Shown in pieces: positions 1 to 6,901 of a stretch of 13,113 nt of DNA. Below the pieces are notes generated by a model that was not told the DNA's origin, made no database searches, and saw nothing but the letters and a program-made list of their open reading frames with translations. The position numbers and the translations under genes were made by a program. The stretch is from SCUS01 sp966211675. Lineage in GTDB: Bacteria; Myxococcota_A; Polyangia; Polyangiales; Ga0077539. Each line of letters opens with the position of its first letter. The first letter of the stretch is position 1. Location of the stretch: the NCBI GenBank assembly GCA_966211675.1, contig CBIHPK010000200.1, positions 1 to 13,113 on the forward strand, given 5' to 3'.

Positions 1-797
1 GTGGCGCTGCCGCCCGGGCCGAGCTCGTCGCCGTCGCGGATCGAGTCGCCGTCCGTGTCGGGGTTGTCCGGGTTGGTCCCGATGCGGGTCTCGACCATGT
101 CGGGGATGCCGTCGCCGTCGCGGTCGCCGCCGGTCGGATCCGCGCCGCACACGCCCGTCATGCGGTTGCACACCATGGCCGCGCCGCAGTTGGCGTTCGG
201 GTCGATGGAGGGCCTCGCCGGGTCGACGCGGGCCGCGCCGTCCTCGCGGGGATCGCTGTCGGGCACGCAGTCGTTGTCCGAGTCGCGGTCGAGGAAGTCC
301 GGGCCGTCGGTGCTGCCCGTGGACGCGTCGCTGTTGGCCGGCATCGTGGGCGAGGCGCCCACCTCGTCGCGGTCGAGGTCCATGTCCCCGTCCGAGTCGA
401 GATCGCGGTAGGAGGGCGTCCCGTCGGCGTCGAAGTCGTGCCCCACGGAGGTGTCGCGCGCCTGCTCGACGGCGGTCGGGATGGTGTCGTTGTCGTCGTC
501 CGGATCGAGCCAGTCGGGGTTGTCGACCATGTCCGTGTTGCGCGGGCTCGCGAAGCCCCCGGCGCCGAGCTCGTCCCGGGTGAGCACCGTGTCGTTGTCG
601 TCGTCGATGTCCCGGTAGTCCGGGGTGCCGTCCGAGTCGGTGTCGCGGGGCGAGACGCCGCCGCCGGTGCCGAGCTCGCTGACCGTCGGGATGCCGTCGC
701 CGTCGTCGTCGGGCTCGCGGAAGTCCGGCGTGCCGTCCATGTCCGTGTCGCGCGTCGGCCCCTCGGTGAGGTCGGGGATGGTGTCGCCGTCCGTGTC
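1..797 (-). repeat. Thrombospondin type 3-like Asp-rich coding repeats
   Basis: Codons for residues 311 to 575 encode successive short units such as DTDGDTIPD, DTDMDGTPD, DDDGDGIPT, DTDSDGTPD and DRDGDGIPD, separated by spacers carrying E/D-L-G-x-G-G. These Dx[DN]xDGxxD units are the usual calcium-binding pattern. On the plus strand they appear as recurring gtcgccgtc/gtcgtcgtc strings. Units around residues 396-430 (NTDMVDNPD, DFDADGTPS) are degenerate. The array continues off the left edge. Confidence 0.8.
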
Positions 798-1727
798 GAC
801 CGCGGCGCACGCCATGGGGCTCACGGCCTGGAAGCGGATGCCGTCGATGGCGAAGTCGTTGCCGCGGTCCGTCGGCTCGTTGTCCACCACGCGGAAGACC
901 GCGGAGCCGGAGCGAGTCGAGCGGTGGATGCCGCCCACGAAGTCCCAGAACATGTTCTCGCCGTCGGAGGGCCGGAGCCGGAGCTCCGGGGTCACCGGGG
1001 TGCCGTCGACGGTGATCACCAGTCGCGAGGTGAGCTGGCCGCGGGCGATGTTCTCGCCGCCCCAGTCGGCCACGTTGAACTGCACCACGTAGTCGCGGCC
1101 CGCCTCGATGAGGACGTTGGCCTGGTAGGCGGTGCGCACGCCGATGCCGTTGAAGAGCGCGGCGAAGCCGTCGCCGTTGGCGTCGGCCCAGCGCAGCCCG
1201 GCGAAGGGAGTGAAGGCGCCGTTCCACCCGGAGGGGTTGTTGGTGACGGTGAAGTTGCCCTCAGGGGTTCCGCCGCCGTAGCCGGTGACGGAGTTGCGCG
1301 AGTCGTCGAAGGTGTAGTCCGAGGTGAAGCCCACCCGGCCCATCACGAAGTCGCCGTTGGGGGCCAGGTTGCTGGTGGTCTCTCGGCAGCCGTAGCCGAA
1401 CTCCACGCGGCACATCGCGCTGCACCCGTCAGCGTCGCGGGCGTTGCCGTCGTCGCACTCTTCCCGGAAGCTCCCGGCGCCGGCGCGGATCGCGTCGCCG
1501 CAGATCGCCGAGCACGCCGTCCCCGGCGTCGCGCAACGAAACCCGGGCTCGAGGATGCACGTGGCGCCGCAGCCGTCGCCGCCCGTGCGGTTGCCGTCGT
1601 CGCAGGTCTCGCCCGCGTTGACCGTGCCGTTGCCGCAGGTGACCGGCTGGGCGAACGCAGCGGGAGAGGCGAGCAGGGCGATGACGCCCGCAAGTCCCCA
1701 GTGCCATCGGTGAAATCGTCGTCTCAT
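1..1727 (-). CDS. Exported Cys-rich / jelly-roll / thrombospondin type 3 repeat protein (3' end outside window)
   Basis: 575 complete codons are visible and the C-terminus lies off the left edge. Residues 1-26 form a signal peptide: basic n-region, hydrophobic GLAGVIALLA, AFA|Q cleavage site. Two myxobacterial disulfide repeats follow at about 31-65 and 76-114, each with the C-G-[ND]...C-D-D-G-N...D-G-C pattern. Residues about 118-300 start with NGDF...GFTSDYTF and resemble the jelly-roll, carbohydrate-binding-like domains of secreted bacterial proteins. From residue 311 on, Asp-rich DxDxDGxPD units resemble thrombospondin type 3 repeats, which bind calcium. I infer a secreted or surface-anchored protein; no catalytic motif is visible. 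A GTG at 1730-1728 lies directly before the chosen ATG and is 8 nt from a GGAGG at 1743-1739, against 11 nt for the ATG, so it may be the true start. The missing C-terminus may carry a sorting signal. Confidence 0.88.
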   Translation of the reverse strand, partial: MRRRFHRWHWGLAGVIALLASPAAFAQPVTCGNGTVNAGETCDDGNRTGGDGCGATCILEPGFRCATPGTACSAICGDAIRAGAGSFREECDDGNARDADGCSAMCRVEFGYGCRETTSNLAPNGDFVMGRVGFTSDYTFDDSRNSVTGYGGGTPEGNFTVTNNPSGWNGAFTPFAGLRWADANGDGFAALFNGIGVRTAYQANVLIEAGRDYVVQFNVADWGGENIARGQLTSRLVITVDGTPVTPELRLRPSDGENMFWDFVGGIHRSTRSGSAVFRVVDNEPTDRGNDFAIDGIRFQAVSPMACAAVDTDGDTIPDLTEGPTRDTDMDGTPDFREPDDDGDGIPTVSELGTGGGVSPRDTDSDGTPDYRDIDDDNDTVLTRDELGAGGFASPRNTDMVDNPDWLDPDDDNDTIPTAVEQARDTSVGHDFDADGTPSYRDLDSDGDMDLDRDEVGASPTMPANSDASTGSTDGPDFLDRDSDNDCVPDSDPREDGAARVDPARPSIDPNANCGAAMVCNRMTGVCGADPTGGDRDGDGIPDMVETRIGTNPDNPDTDGDSIRDGDELGPGGSA

Positions 1728-1738
1728 CACGCGTGAAG

Positions 1739-1743
1739 CCTCC
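1739..1743 (-). promoter_or_regulatory. Ribosome binding site of the TSP3-repeat gene
   Basis: On the minus strand this reads GGAGG. It is 8 nt from a GTG (1730-1728) and 11 nt from the adjacent ATG (1727-1725), so the spacing slightly favours the GTG. The two starts differ by one residue. Confidence 0.5.
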
Positions 1744-1799
1744 AAAAAGCGATGTTGCGCTGCGCCCTACGAGAACACAACGCGCATCTCCGCCGCCAA

Positions 1800-1819
1800 T
1801 GACCGGCAACGGCCGGTCA
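1800..1819 (-). terminator. Perfect 8-bp stem hairpin at the stop codon of the Asp-box gene
   Basis: On the minus strand TGACCGGC and GCCGGTCA pair around a CGTT loop, and the first TGA of the stem is the stop codon of the upstream gene. No long T run follows (TTGGCGG), so this is at best an imperfect intrinsic terminator. Its position, at the end of the erpA/Asp-box pair and before the next gene in the same direction, suits a transcript end or an mRNA 3' end stabiliser. Confidence 0.5.
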
Positions 1820-3133
1820 GGAGGACGCGGCGGGCGAGGCCCTGCGGAGGGGTCGTCGCCGTCGCCTGGAGGCCGAGAGCAGGAGGCCCATCAGCGCGAC
1901 CCCGGGCCCCCCCGGGGCGCTCCCCGCGTGGCAGCCGCAGTCGCTCGGAGGCGTCGGGGCGATCACCGCGCCGCGGTCCGTCGAGGCGTCGAGCGGGGTC
2001 GGCGGGACGAGCGAGCGGCGCACCACGCTCCAGCGGCCGGGGCACACGTCGTGGGAGAGGGTTCCGGCGGGGCAGCGGGGCGGAGGGCCTCCGACGTCCG
2101 CCGCCGAGAGGGCCGTCACGAAGGGAGCCTCGCCGTCGCTGCGCAGGAGCAGCGCTCCGCCCGGAACGAAGGCGCGGCAGGCCCAGAGCGACCCGTCGCT
2201 CCAGCGCAGGCAGTCGACCGGCTCCTCGGAGAAGCGCGTCGGGGCGGCGCCGTCGACGGAGCGCCACACGCCGTCGTCGGGCCCTCCCCCCCACACGCTG
2301 CGGCCGTCGTCGGAGATGGCGAAGCCCCGCATCGGGCCTCGCGTGCGGAGCAGCTCGCGCGCCGTCTCGCCCCCGTCGTCGCTGCGAAGGAGCACCCCGG
2401 CGCCCTCCGCGGAGCCGGCGTCCATCTCCGAGCTCGCGGCCGTGGCGCGGAGGTAGAGCACCTCCGGGTGGCGGCCGTCGACGCCGGAGACGTAGACCCC
2501 CGTGGCCTCGCCGAAGCTGAGCCCCGCGCGCTCCCAGTGGGCGCCGCCGTCGACGCTGCGATAGAGCACCGCGCGGCCGTCGGCGTTGAGGGTGCCGCTC
2601 GCGTAGAGGCGCATCGGGTCCGAGCCCGCGACCTCGATGGTCTGGAGCACGACGCCCGGGAAGCGGTCGCCCACGAAGTCGAAGGTGAGGCCGTTGTCCG
2701 TCGAGCGCGCCACGCGGGAGTCGGGCGTGGCGTTGCGGGTGACCGCGATCGCCCAGGTGACGCGGCCGTCGGGCGAGCTGGCGAGGTCCTTGACGGTGAG
2801 GGACTCGAGGTCCGGCTGGCGGCGGAAGGTGCAGCCGTTGCGGGTGGTCACCAGGCCGTCCTCGAGGGCGACCATCATGGTGCCGTCGGCGGCGTAGGTC
2901 AGGGGCGGGTCATACCCGTCCCCGTAAAGCAGCGCGTCCTCGCACCAGTACTCCCAGTGGCGTCCTCGGTCGACGCTCACCACGAGCCCGAAGGTCGCCC
3001 GCACGACCATGAGGTCGCTGTTGGCGCCGGGGCCCTGGTGAAACTCTTGTGCGCTGGGGAAGCGACCGTTGCCGTAGGCGGCCGTGGTCGCGAGGAGGAG
3101 GAGCGAGGCGGCGAGGAGGCGGAGGCGGATCAC
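1817..3133 (-). CDS. Secreted Asp-box (BNR/sialidase-like) repeat protein with MYXO-CTERM-like tail
   Basis: 438 aa read from a GTG whose last bases overlap the erpA stop (GTGA), which suggests translational coupling. A longer reading frame upstream runs through erpA in another frame and is not credible. Residues 2-20 are a hydrophobic signal segment. Asp-box motifs of the S-x-D-x-G-x-x-[WF] type occur at about 53-60 (SVDRGRHW), 144-151 (STDNGLTF), 193-200 (SVDGGAHW) and 251-256 (SDDGGE), with a weaker one at 292. This predicts a beta-propeller of the sialidase/VPS10/BNR kind. No sialidase arginine triad was identified, so enzyme activity is not claimed. Residues 399-427 have the MYXO-CTERM layout: a CGC motif, a Gly-rich hydrophobic stretch (GVALMGLLLS), then RRRRR. 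In Myxococcota such tails sort proteins to the surface. Confidence 0.85.
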   Translation of the reverse strand: MIRLRLLAASLLLLATTAAYGNGRFPSAQEFHQGPGANSDLMVVRATFGLVVSVDRGRHWEYWCEDALLYGDGYDPPLTYAADGTMMVALEDGLVTTRNGCTFRRQPDLESLTVKDLASSPDGRVTWAIAVTRNATPDSRVARSTDNGLTFDFVGDRFPGVVLQTIEVAGSDPMRLYASGTLNADGRAVLYRSVDGGAHWERAGLSFGEATGVYVSGVDGRHPEVLYLRATAASSEMDAGSAEGAGVLLRSDDGGETARELLRTRGPMRGFAISDDGRSVWGGGPDDGVWRSVDGAAPTRFSEEPVDCLRWSDGSLWACRAFVPGGALLLRSDGEAPFVTALSAADVGGPPPRCPAGTLSHDVCPGRWSVVRRSLVPPTPLDASTDRGAVIAPTPPSDCGCHAGSAPGGPGVALMGLLLSASRRRRRPLRRASPAASS

Positions 3134-3453
3134 ACCGAGAAGGAACTCCCGCAGCCGCAGGTGCCCTTCACGTTGGGGTTGCCGAACTTGAAGCCCGCGC
3201 CGGAGAGCGACTCGACGTAGTCGATCTCGGTGTTCTCCAGGTACTGGATGGAGAGCGGATCGACGAAGAGCTGGATGCCCATGCACTCCACGATCTGGTC
3301 CATGTCCGTGGGCTTCTCGTCGAAGTAGAGGTCGTACTGGAAGCCCGAGCACCCGCCGCCCTTCACCTGGAGACGGAGGCCCTGACCCTCGAGACCCTCC
3401 GCCTTGGCGATCTCCTTGACCTTGTTCGCTGCGATCTCGGTGAGCGTGATCAT
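3130..3453 (-). CDS. erpA: A-type iron-sulfur carrier protein (ErpA/IscA/HesB family)
   Basis: 107 aa, normal family length. The three conserved cysteines that bind the cluster are present: C35 in GGGCSGFQY, and C99 and C101 in TCGCGSSFSV. The family takes [2Fe-2S] or [4Fe-4S] clusters from the Isc/Suf scaffold and delivers them to apo-enzymes in the cytoplasm. The NPN...TCGCGSSFSV ending resembles E. coli ErpA, although IscA or SufA naming cannot be excluded. The start is fixed by AAGGAG 5 nt upstream of the ATG. A ferredoxin gene lies 104 bp upstream on the same strand, a plausible client. The downstream secreted protein overlaps the stop by 4 nt. No IscR, IscS, IscU or Suf gene is in the window. 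Confidence 0.93.
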   Translation of the reverse strand: MITLTEIAANKVKEIAKAEGLEGQGLRLQVKGGGCSGFQYDLYFDEKPTDMDQIVECMGIQLFVDPLSIQYLENTEIDYVESLSGAGFKFGNPNVKGTCGCGSSFSV

Positions 3454-3458
3454 CGTGT

Positions 3459-3464
3459 CTCCTT
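3459..3464 (-). promoter_or_regulatory. Strong Shine-Dalgarno of erpA
   Basis: On the minus strand this reads AAGGAG, 5 nt before the ATG at 3453. It rules out the longer reading frame that extends upstream of MITLTEI. Confidence 0.8.
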
Positions 3465-3522
3465 CATCCTGCGACCGTGTCCGCGGCCGCCAATGTGCGT
3501 TGGTATCTATCGCACCACCCCC

Positions 3523-3550
3523 GGCCGGTCCAGCGAAGCCGCTCCCGGCC
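3523..3550 (-). terminator. Two-tier hairpin downstream of the ferredoxin gene
   Basis: On the minus strand GGCCGG (3550-3545) pairs with CCGGCC (3528-3523), and inside it AGCG pairs with CGCT around a 4-nt loop. It begins 7 nt after the ferredoxin stop and lies about 70 nt before the erpA start. No T tract follows, so it may be a weak terminator, an attenuator within a longer transcript, or chance in GC-rich DNA. Confidence 0.35.
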
Positions 3551-3557
3551 ATCAGGG

Positions 3558-3848
3558 TCAGAGCACCCTCAGCCGCACGACCCCATCGCCCGCCGCGACG
3601 CGAAGCTGGCAGCCCAGCCGGACCGTGGGCCGCTCCTTCAGGTACGTGAGCAGCTCCAGCTCCCATTCGGTGTGGGGCTCGCAGAGGTCCATCCCCTCGA
3701 CCACCTCCAGCCGACAGATGCCGCAGTTGGCGTGACGGCACGAGAACGGAACCCCCGCCCGGATGTCCCGATCGCAGGCCTCGGCCACGGAGATCCCGTC
3801 GGGGTAGTCGACCTCGAAGCCCGTCCGCTCGAACACCAGCCTCGGCAT
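3558..3848 (-). CDS. Plant-type [2Fe-2S] ferredoxin
   Basis: 96 aa. The four cluster ligands are in the classical C-x4-C-x2-C...C arrangement: C37, C42 and C45 (CRHANCGIC), then C80 (RLGCQLRV) after 34 residues. The beta-grasp fold is supported by the N-terminal FERTGFEVDYPDG strands. It is expected to be a cytoplasmic one-electron carrier; the partner cannot be read from the window. The ATG shares one base with the stop of the upstream GDDxY gene (TGATG) and has AAGGG 8 nt upstream, so it can be translated both by re-initiation and independently. ErpA, encoded 104 bp downstream, could load its cluster (inference). It differs from the isc-operon adrenodoxin-type ferredoxin, which normally has a C-x5-C-x2-C spacing. 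Confidence 0.93.
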   Translation of the reverse strand: MPRLVFERTGFEVDYPDGISVAEACDRDIRAGVPFSCRHANCGICRLEVVEGMDLCEPHTEWELELLTYLKERPTVRLGCQLRVAAGDGVVRLRVL

Positions 3849-6784
3849 CACCAGAGCCCTTGCGAGGCCGCCGCGATGTCCACCCCGAAGCCCCGCTCGC
3901 TGGGGGCCTCCGGGTGGATGCGCTGCGTCCACGCCCGGTCGTTCGTCGGGACCACGGTGCTCACGCTCCCCTGGCGGTAGCTGTCCCGGCCGCCGCGGTC
4001 GAGGAAGATCCCCACCGTCGGGCGAGAGAGCCTCCCCGGGTCCGTCAGCGACTCCAGCGCCGCGTTGCCGAGCGAGAGCACCGCCGCGGCGTCGTAGGTG
4101 TCGTCGCCGCCCTCCTCGGCGAAGATCCCCGCGCCATTGGCGTTGCCCGCCCCGAGGGCGAGGTTGGGCACGTGGTAGGTGTCCGCGCCGTCGCCGAGGG
4201 ACAGCAGGATCCCCAGCGAGAAGTCGTGACCCGCCCCGGCGGTCATGTTCTCCCGGGCGCTGTCCTGGTTGTGCACGTCCGCCCCGCCGCCGTCGACCAG
4301 CGCCCCATAGGCGAAGTGCGCCGCGGCCCCCTGCACGTACCAGCGCGCGTCGTAGCGGTCGTCGCCCGCGCCGTCGAGCAGCAGCCCCATCCCGCTCCAG
4401 TACCCGGTGCCCTGCGCGAACACCCCGGCGGTGTAGCGGTCCGAGCCCTCGCGGTCGCGCAGCACCCCGAGGCCCCCGGCCATGTTGGTGCGGTCGGCGG
4501 TCGCGTCGCCGCGCCTCCCGAAGCCCGCTCCCTGGGTGAAGCTGGAGTTGGACATCGGGCTCTGCGGCGACGGGTAGATCACCGGCGTCACCCTGGAGTC
4601 GTAGACGTCGTCGCCCGCGCGGTCGTGCAGCAGCCCGACGCCCTGCACATAGCCGAAGCCCTCGGCGTAGGCCCACGCGGAGTACTGGTCCCGGCCGCCG
4701 CCGTCGACCAGCACGCCGATGCCCACGATGGCCGCGCCTTGGCCGCCGGACTCGATGGCGTAGCGGTCGTCGCCGCCGTCGTCGAAGAGGCCGCCCACGC
4801 CCAGCGCTCCGAAGCCCTGGGCCATGCGCAGCGCGCGGTAGCGGTCACGGCCGCCCCCGAGGTCGTAGAGGAGCCCGACGCCGAGGCGACCGGACCCTTG
4901 AGTGCCGGTGCGGCTCATGGAGGCCGCCACCGCGCCGCCGATGCGAGCCCGCCCGTCCGCGTCGGAGGGGAGCGTCTCGGGCGTGTCGAGCGCGCCGGGC
5001 GACTCCACGTAGCCGTAGCTGTCGTCACCGCCGAGGTCGATGGCCACGCTCACCGGCTGCGCGGCGTCGAGGGTGGCCCCCACCGGCGCGGCGTAGGTGT
5101 CGTCGCCGCCGAGGTCGAGCAGCAGCAGCGTGCGCCGGGACTCGGGGCCGTAGCGGTGGTCGGCGCCATCGCGGATCAGCACCTGCCCCGCGGGCGTCTC
5201 GACGGCGAAGCTCACGCCCATGCGACCGGCGAAGGGCGTCCAGTCGACGGACTCGACCGTGGCCGCGAGGTCGGCCGCCTCTCGCGTGGGGACGCTCACC
5301 TCGCCCAGCAGCACCGCGAGGTCCTCCGGGTCGGCGAGGTTGGCGCGCTCGTCCGCGCGGTTGGTCGGCAATACCAGGTGGGGTAAGATCTTGAAGAGGT
5401 GGGCCCGCTCCTCGTCGCTGGGAAAGCGGGCGAGGCCACGGTCCCTCGCGGCCGCCGCGGCCAGCGCCGATCGCAGCACGCGGGCCACGGCGGATTGAAG
5501 CTCGATCGGCACGTCGGCCGCGTCGGCGAGGGCGGGCGCCCGGTCGAAGCTCGCTCCGCCGCGGGTCGCCCAGGCCTCGACCGCGTCGACCAGGGGCGAC
5601 GCTCCGGCGGCCATCGGGGCGGGCGTCGGGGCCGGGAGCGCGTCGACCTCGCCCGCGAGGCGCATCCCTCCGGCCGCTCGGATGGCGCCCGACAGGGTCG
5701 CCGCCGCGCCGTCGATGGAGGGACCGAGGCCGCGGGCCCATCGCGCCCCGGCGAGCCAGTCGCGGTGCACCCGATCGAAGACCGGCAGCCGGAAGCGGTC
5801 GCGCGTCACGAAGGACCCGAAGGCGTCGAGCGTCGCGGCGCTGAAGAAGAGGTTGCAGCGATCCCACGGGGCGGCCGGGTCGGCGCGCAGCGCGAGGTCG
5901 ATCACCTGGTCGCCGGGCTCGAAGCCGCAGCGGCAGCCCTCGGGCACGCAGACCCCCTGGGTGCGGTCGCAGCGGGCGCCCTCCCCGCAGGCGGAGTCCT
6001 CGGTGCACGAGAGGGTGCAGAAGCCCCGGAGCTGAGGGCTCGACGGCGTCACGCACCGAAGCCCCGACGGGCACGTCACCCCCGCGTCGCCGCCGCAGGG
6101 GGCGTTGAGGCCGCTCGGTCCGATCGCTCCGTTGCCGCAGGCGTCGGGGCCGATGCGGTCATCGGGAACGCACGCCCTGGTCGGCGCACCAGCGGGCGTG
6201 CGCACGTCGCGGCACCGCCGGGCGCCGTCCTCGCAGTCGGCGTCGGTGAGGCACGCGCCCAGGCACACGTCTCCCGCGCGGCCCGCGGAGGGGCGGGTCG
6301 CGTCCAGGTCCACGCAGCGGTCGTAGCGTCCGATGCAGCCCGAGCTCGGGCACGTCGCTCCGCGTCGGCTGTCCATCGGGAGGCACCCGGCCGGGGCGTC
6401 CGGAGTGCATACCCGGTTGCCCGCGGCGTCGTCGCGGCAGGTCGCCGGTACGGCCGCCTCGCAGCCCTCGCCCACGACGGCGCAGGCGAGGCGGCACTCT
6501 CGCAGCCCCGGCGCCCTCATCGGGTCGACGGCGACGCAGACGCTCCCGTCGCCGCCGCACTCGGCGTCGGCGCGGCAGGGGCGACAGGTGCGCGGCGGGG
6601 CGGCGGTGATCTCCACCGGGGGCCCATCGACCGGCGCGGGAGCGTCGACGGCGGGAGCATCGACCGCGGGCACATCGACCGCGGGCACATCGACGGCGGC
6701 GTCGGACGGAGGCGTCGCAGTCGGGGGAGCGTCTTCGCAGGCGAAGGCCGAAGCGACCAGGAGGCCGAGGAGGATCGGGCGCAT
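3848..6784 (-). CDS. Exported, probably lipidated protein: Cys-rich N-terminus plus GDDxY repeat array
   Basis: 978 aa. Residues 1-16 form a signal peptide (MRPILLGLLVASAFAC). C16 could be lipidated, but AFAC is a poor lipobox (Phe at -2), so ordinary cleavage before C16 is possible. Residues 29-53 are a VDVPA/VDAPA low-complexity linker. Residues about 67-286 hold some 30 cysteines in short C-x-A-D-A-E-C / CxxDxxC units typical of disulfide-rich myxobacterial exported proteins. Residues about 290-530 are predicted helical and unrecognised. Residues about 555-937 carry repeats of about 26-27 residues with the consensus G-x-G-[VIL]-[LF]-x-D-x-[GA]-G-x-D-x-Y followed by QGxG, probably a beta-solenoid. 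The function is unknown. An alternative ATG at 6826 adds 14 residues (MSRPRRAATFAVPP); neither start has a clear Shine-Dalgarno. The stop overlaps the ferredoxin start. Confidence 0.85.
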   Translation of the reverse strand: MRPILLGLLVASAFACEDAPPTATPPSDAAVDVPAVDVPAVDAPAVDAPAPVDGPPVEITAAPPRTCRPCRADAECGGDGSVCVAVDPMRAPGLRECRLACAVVGEGCEAAVPATCRDDAAGNRVCTPDAPAGCLPMDSRRGATCPSSGCIGRYDRCVDLDATRPSAGRAGDVCLGACLTDADCEDGARRCRDVRTPAGAPTRACVPDDRIGPDACGNGAIGPSGLNAPCGGDAGVTCPSGLRCVTPSSPQLRGFCTLSCTEDSACGEGARCDRTQGVCVPEGCRCGFEPGDQVIDLALRADPAAPWDRCNLFFSAATLDAFGSFVTRDRFRLPVFDRVHRDWLAGARWARGLGPSIDGAAATLSGAIRAAGGMRLAGEVDALPAPTPAPMAAGASPLVDAVEAWATRGGASFDRAPALADAADVPIELQSAVARVLRSALAAAAARDRGLARFPSDEERAHLFKILPHLVLPTNRADERANLADPEDLAVLLGEVSVPTREAADLAATVESVDWTPFAGRMGVSFAVETPAGQVLIRDGADHRYGPESRRTLLLLDLGGDDTYAAPVGATLDAAQPVSVAIDLGGDDSYGYVESPGALDTPETLPSDADGRARIGGAVAASMSRTGTQGSGRLGVGLLYDLGGGRDRYRALRMAQGFGALGVGGLFDDGGDDRYAIESGGQGAAIVGIGVLVDGGGRDQYSAWAYAEGFGYVQGVGLLHDRAGDDVYDSRVTPVIYPSPQSPMSNSSFTQGAGFGRRGDATADRTNMAGGLGVLRDREGSDRYTAGVFAQGTGYWSGMGLLLDGAGDDRYDARWYVQGAAAHFAYGALVDGGGADVHNQDSARENMTAGAGHDFSLGILLSLGDGADTYHVPNLALGAGNANGAGIFAEEGGDDTYDAAAVLSLGNAALESLTDPGRLSRPTVGIFLDRGGRDSYRQGSVSTVVPTNDRAWTQRIHPEAPSERGFGVDIAAASQGLW
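3974..5122 (-). repeat. GDDxY protein repeat array (period about 26-27 residues)
   Basis: The Tyr (or equivalent) ending each core motif falls at residues 564, 590, 649, 675, 701, 728, 784, 811, 838 (His), 870, 897 and 936. Many steps are 26-27 residues; the 728-784 step is about twice that and contains a QGAGFG half-unit. Core examples are LGGDDTY, LGGDDSY, GGDDRY, GAGDDRY and EGGDDTY. It resembles RTX GGxGxD repeats in composition, but the period is three times longer and an alternating QGxG element is present. Confidence 0.75.
6641..6700 (-). repeat. Four imperfect 15-bp tandem repeats encoding the VDVPA/VDAPA linker
   Basis: The plus-strand units are agcgtcgacggcggg, agcatcgaccgcggg, cacatcgaccgcggg and cacatcgacggcggc. 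They encode five-residue steps just after the signal peptide. In-frame 15-bp steps allow length change by slippage without a frameshift. Confidence 0.85.
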
Positions 6785-6901
6785 TGGGGGGACGGCGAAG
6801 GTAGCAGCGCGGCGTGGGCGTGACATAGAGTGCCCGCCCCCCGCGAGCGGGCCGATCCCCCGCGACCGCGGGGCGGCGCATGGAGATGACGGAGAGACGT
6901 G
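6785..6901. other. Divergent intergenic region between the GDDxY and HD-domain genes
   Basis: 117 bp that should hold promoters for both directions. I see no good -35/-10 pair. The middle is very GC-rich, with a stem CCCCGC/GCGGGG around GACC at 6858-6873. The minus-strand gene may instead start at 6826, which would shrink the gap. Confidence 0.5.
6891..6895 (+). promoter_or_regulatory. Ribosome binding site of the HD-domain gene
   Basis: GGAGA lies 6 nt before the ATG at 6902 and only 3 nt before the adjacent GTG at 6899. This favours the ATG. Confidence 0.55.

Noticed and set aside
1728..1799. Promoter TTGTGT / CAACAT upstream of the TSP3-repeat gene (minus strand)
   Set aside because: Only 3 of 6 matches at each element, which is not enough to annotate.
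1817..3133. A true exo-sialidase assignment
   Set aside because: Asp boxes occur in many non-sialidase propellers. I could not find the FRIP motif or the arginine triad, so only a BNR-like repeat protein is claimed.
438..3220. Long plus-strand open frames across 438-3220
   Set aside because: They run antisense to clear genes, show Val/Ala/Arg/Gly-rich composition typical of antisense frames in GC-rich DNA, and have no recognisable domain.
3974..5122. RTX (hemolysin-type) calcium repeats
   Set aside because: The Gly/Asp-rich look is similar, but the 9-residue GGxGxDxUx spacing is absent and the real period is about 26-27 residues.
3860..6823. Plus-strand frames opposite the GDDxY gene
   Set aside because: Their composition mirrors the repeats on the other strand, and no motif or ribosome binding site supports them.
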